Translations under genes and position numbers: made by a program | Notes under the pieces: generated by a model | Seen by the model: the letters and a program-made list of their open reading frames with translations, nothing else | Database searches by the model: none | Told to the model about the DNA's origin: nothing | Assembly (NCBI GenBank): GCA_964057225.1 | Contig: OZ059897.1 | Span: forward strand, 11,036,001-11,100,000 | Length of the DNA: 64,000 nt | Direction: 5' to 3' | Source of the DNA: Auanema rhodensis | Taxonomy: Eukaryota > Nematoda > Chromadorea > Rhabditida > Rhabditidae | Shown: positions 62,568 through 64,000 of the stretch, in pieces | Numbering within the stretch: the stretch's first letter is position 1 | Layout of the letters: every line of letters begins with the position of its first letter

Positions 62568-62639
62568 GCCCAAGTAGTATAGTGGTTAGTACTCCACGTT
62601 GTGGCCGTGGCGACACAGGATCGATTCCTGTCTTGGGCA
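62568..62639 (+). tRNA. tRNA-His(GTG)-like, block 3, A54
   Basis: Only T54 is changed. Confidence 0.75.
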
Positions 62640-62859
62640 TTTTCTGTTTTGAATTTTAAATGCTATAAAATTATTGCTTGTTTGTTATGTCGTTCCATGG
62701 TGGTTCCTCAAGGTTCCGGCTGGGTAACCACATGGAATTACTTTCTTTTCTTCCAAATATAAATGATAAAGAGTATAGAGAGAAAGGTTTATTCATGATA
62801 AAGTATACAAATTACAATAATGAAAGTTACATAATGATTCCTAGTCGCAGCCCAAAGGA

Positions 62860-62894
62860 CTCGTAAGGAAACCTTATATAGTTTTCCTTACGAG
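62860..62894. repeat. Perfect hairpin, 12-bp stem
   Basis: CTCGTAAGGAAA pairs with TTTCCTTACGAG across an 11-nt loop. Confidence 0.8.
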
Positions 62895-63055
62895 CATAAA
62901 AAGTGGTTATATCAGGTCCGCGGAACTTGGTTCCGCTTGAATTGGGCTTTCTTTAATTAAACTTAATATGAAAAAGTGTTCGTTCATTGTTGCATTGAAT
63001 TCCTGTTTCTCAAATGTAGTGTCAGCTATTTGTTTTTATAATGTTCTGTTTTATA

Positions 63056-63078
63056 AGCGATTGACGTTGTCAATCGCT
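63056..63078. repeat. Perfect hairpin, 10-bp stem
   Basis: AGCGATTGAC pairs with GTCAATCGCT across a 3-nt loop. Confidence 0.8.
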
Positions 63079-63314
63079 CTACTTATAGGACACGTATGGA
63101 ACATGCCTAATATCGAAAAAAAAAGTTGCTGACCTCAGATACATCGAGAAAGTGAAATTCCATGCAAATGTGAAAGTTGTAGGAAATGTTTTAAAAAAAT
63201 ATATAAAAGAATATTGATAATATAGAATAATTTAATGAAGAAAAATAAAGGGAAACGATGTAATTACAAAATAATATATCATATATCATACTGGGAATCT
63301 TTCAAAAGTTTTTT

Positions 63315-63917
63315 TTAGTCTTCTTCATAATACTGGTGTATCTCTGGTAATGGTGATGATCCTAGGTCGTGGAGAAGATCCATAGTCTTGTTGCATAAAT
63401 CCGTTTTTCTTTCCATTTCTTCCTTGGTGGTTGCTGGTGATGCCAGAAATATTTGTAGAGCATTTATAATGCTTTTTCTTGCCTCTGTGGATGGCAGTTC
63501 GCTGCAATGTTGCAGGCTCCATTCTTGATAGGCCGAATGGGTCTCGGCAATAATCCAGTTTGGTGTCTGCTGTTCTGTTGAATCGCAACTAGGTGAATAA
63601 CCTAGTTGGTCCCTTAGTTCAGCAATGGCATCTCGGATGACTCCTGCTGTGTTGGTCCATGGTCCTATGCAGTGGTCAACCTCCGATAGTCGATCCTTGT
63701 CGTATTGGTAACATAGGATTTTGAGCGTTTCAGTACTAGTTTTCGCTCTTGTTAGTCCTTGAACTAACTCTTTCAGGATCTTCTCTTTCATGGGGCGGTT
63801 GGCGATGGTATTGGCGCCTAGCTGCTTCAATTCTCTTACTAATAGTTGAATTGAAAGCCATCTCTTTTTGGCCATCATGAGGGGAATTTCGACGGCTTCA
63901 GGAAGTTGGGTGGACAT
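63315..63917 (-). CDS. Hypothetical 200-aa protein
   Basis: A clean ORF with a good start context (AACAATGTC). The protein is helical and charged (MAKKRWLSIQLLVRELKQL; MERKTDLCNKTMDLLHDLG), with no signal peptide, membrane segment or zinc knuckle, and ends YYEED. It could be the N-terminal part of a retroelement Gag or an accessory protein of an element continuing past the window edge. I do not recognise it. Confidence 0.5.
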   Translation of the reverse strand: MSTQLPEAVEIPLMMAKKRWLSIQLLVRELKQLGANTIANRPMKEKILKELVQGLTRAKTSTETLKILCYQYDKDRLSEVDHCIGPWTNTAGVIRDAIAELRDQLGYSPSCDSTEQQTPNWIIAETHSAYQEWSLQHCSELPSTEARKSIINALQIFLASPATTKEEMERKTDLCNKTMDLLHDLGSSPLPEIHQYYEED

Positions 63918-64000
63918 TGTTATCTTTGTTACTGTTTTCTGTCCTTTTATCCTTTTTAAAACTAGGTCGGTCTGTTCCTTCCTTTTTGTCGCCTCCTTTT

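Larger units (their letters stand above)
61500..62690 (+). repeat. tRNA-His repeat block 3 (four units)
   Basis: Third subfamily, with T54 to A in every tRNA, only T4 after each tRNA, and spacers with 'ttgtttgttatg'. It stops within the fourth spacer at about 62690. Confidence 0.92.
62691..63314. other. Unassigned non-coding stretch with three hairpins
   Basis: The array is interrupted at about 62690 by unrelated sequence. Perfect inverted repeats lie at 62860-62871/62883-62894 (12-bp stem), 62920-62926/62930-62936 (7-bp stem) and 63056-63065/63069-63078 (10-bp stem). This could be an LTR or 3' UTR of an element on the minus strand, but no boundary is visible. Confidence 0.5.

Overview
The window is eukaryotic, from an invertebrate and most likely an arthropod. 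The signs are BEL/Pao and Ty3-type retrotransposons with envelope genes, a DD34D mariner, a TATA plus TCAGT-like core promoter, and tRNA genes with box A/box B promoters and T-run terminators. Very short introns (about 41-56 nt, GTAAGT...TTTYAG) mean a nematode-like genome is not excluded. No bacterial gene or operon is present. Most of the window is repeats and mobile DNA.

Layout. (1) 1-8632 and 18362-25757: one tandem array of a 332-bp unit, each unit carrying one tRNA-His(GTG)-like gene and a spacer of about 260 bp (48 full copies plus one truncated). (2) 8633-18361: a complete BEL/Pao element on the minus strand (BEL-1 copy 1) with near-identical LTRs and a 5-bp target duplication, inserted in the array. 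Its order is gag-protease, polymerase fused to a phlebovirus-G2-like envelope, and a small zinc-knuckle accessory ORF. (3) 25758-33915: a rearranged patch holding an intact mariner, a 16-exon gene with 41-44-nt introns and tandem RS-type micro-exons (minus strand), two partial paralogues of it, and a partial SET-domain gene. (4) 33916-45256: a Ty3-like element whose envelope-like region lies between gag and protease/polymerase, all in one reading frame apart from one stop. (5) 45257-47031: a second tRNA-His block. (6) 47010-52678: fragments of an unknown micro-intron gene, a different BEL/Pao element (BEL-2) and a LINE. (7) 52679-61499: a degraded plus-strand BEL-1 copy. (8) 61500-62690: a third tRNA-His block. 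(9) 62691-64000: an unassigned stretch with three hairpins and one 200-aa ORF.

How it fits together. The tRNA array behaves as a landing pad: two independent BEL-1 insertions in opposite orientations lie 71-72 bp upstream of a tRNA-His start, and other fragments are also bounded by array sequence. In BEL-1, Gag packages RNA, Pol (RT, RNase H, integrase) copies and integrates, the Env-like part may permit transfer between cells, and the conserved accessory ORF with its own TATA box is an undescribed-looking extra nucleic-acid-binding protein. Only 9 of the 57 full-length tRNA copies match the canonical sequence; most carry the same substitutions at G10 and G53 inside the Pol III promoter boxes, so array length and functional gene number are probably very different.
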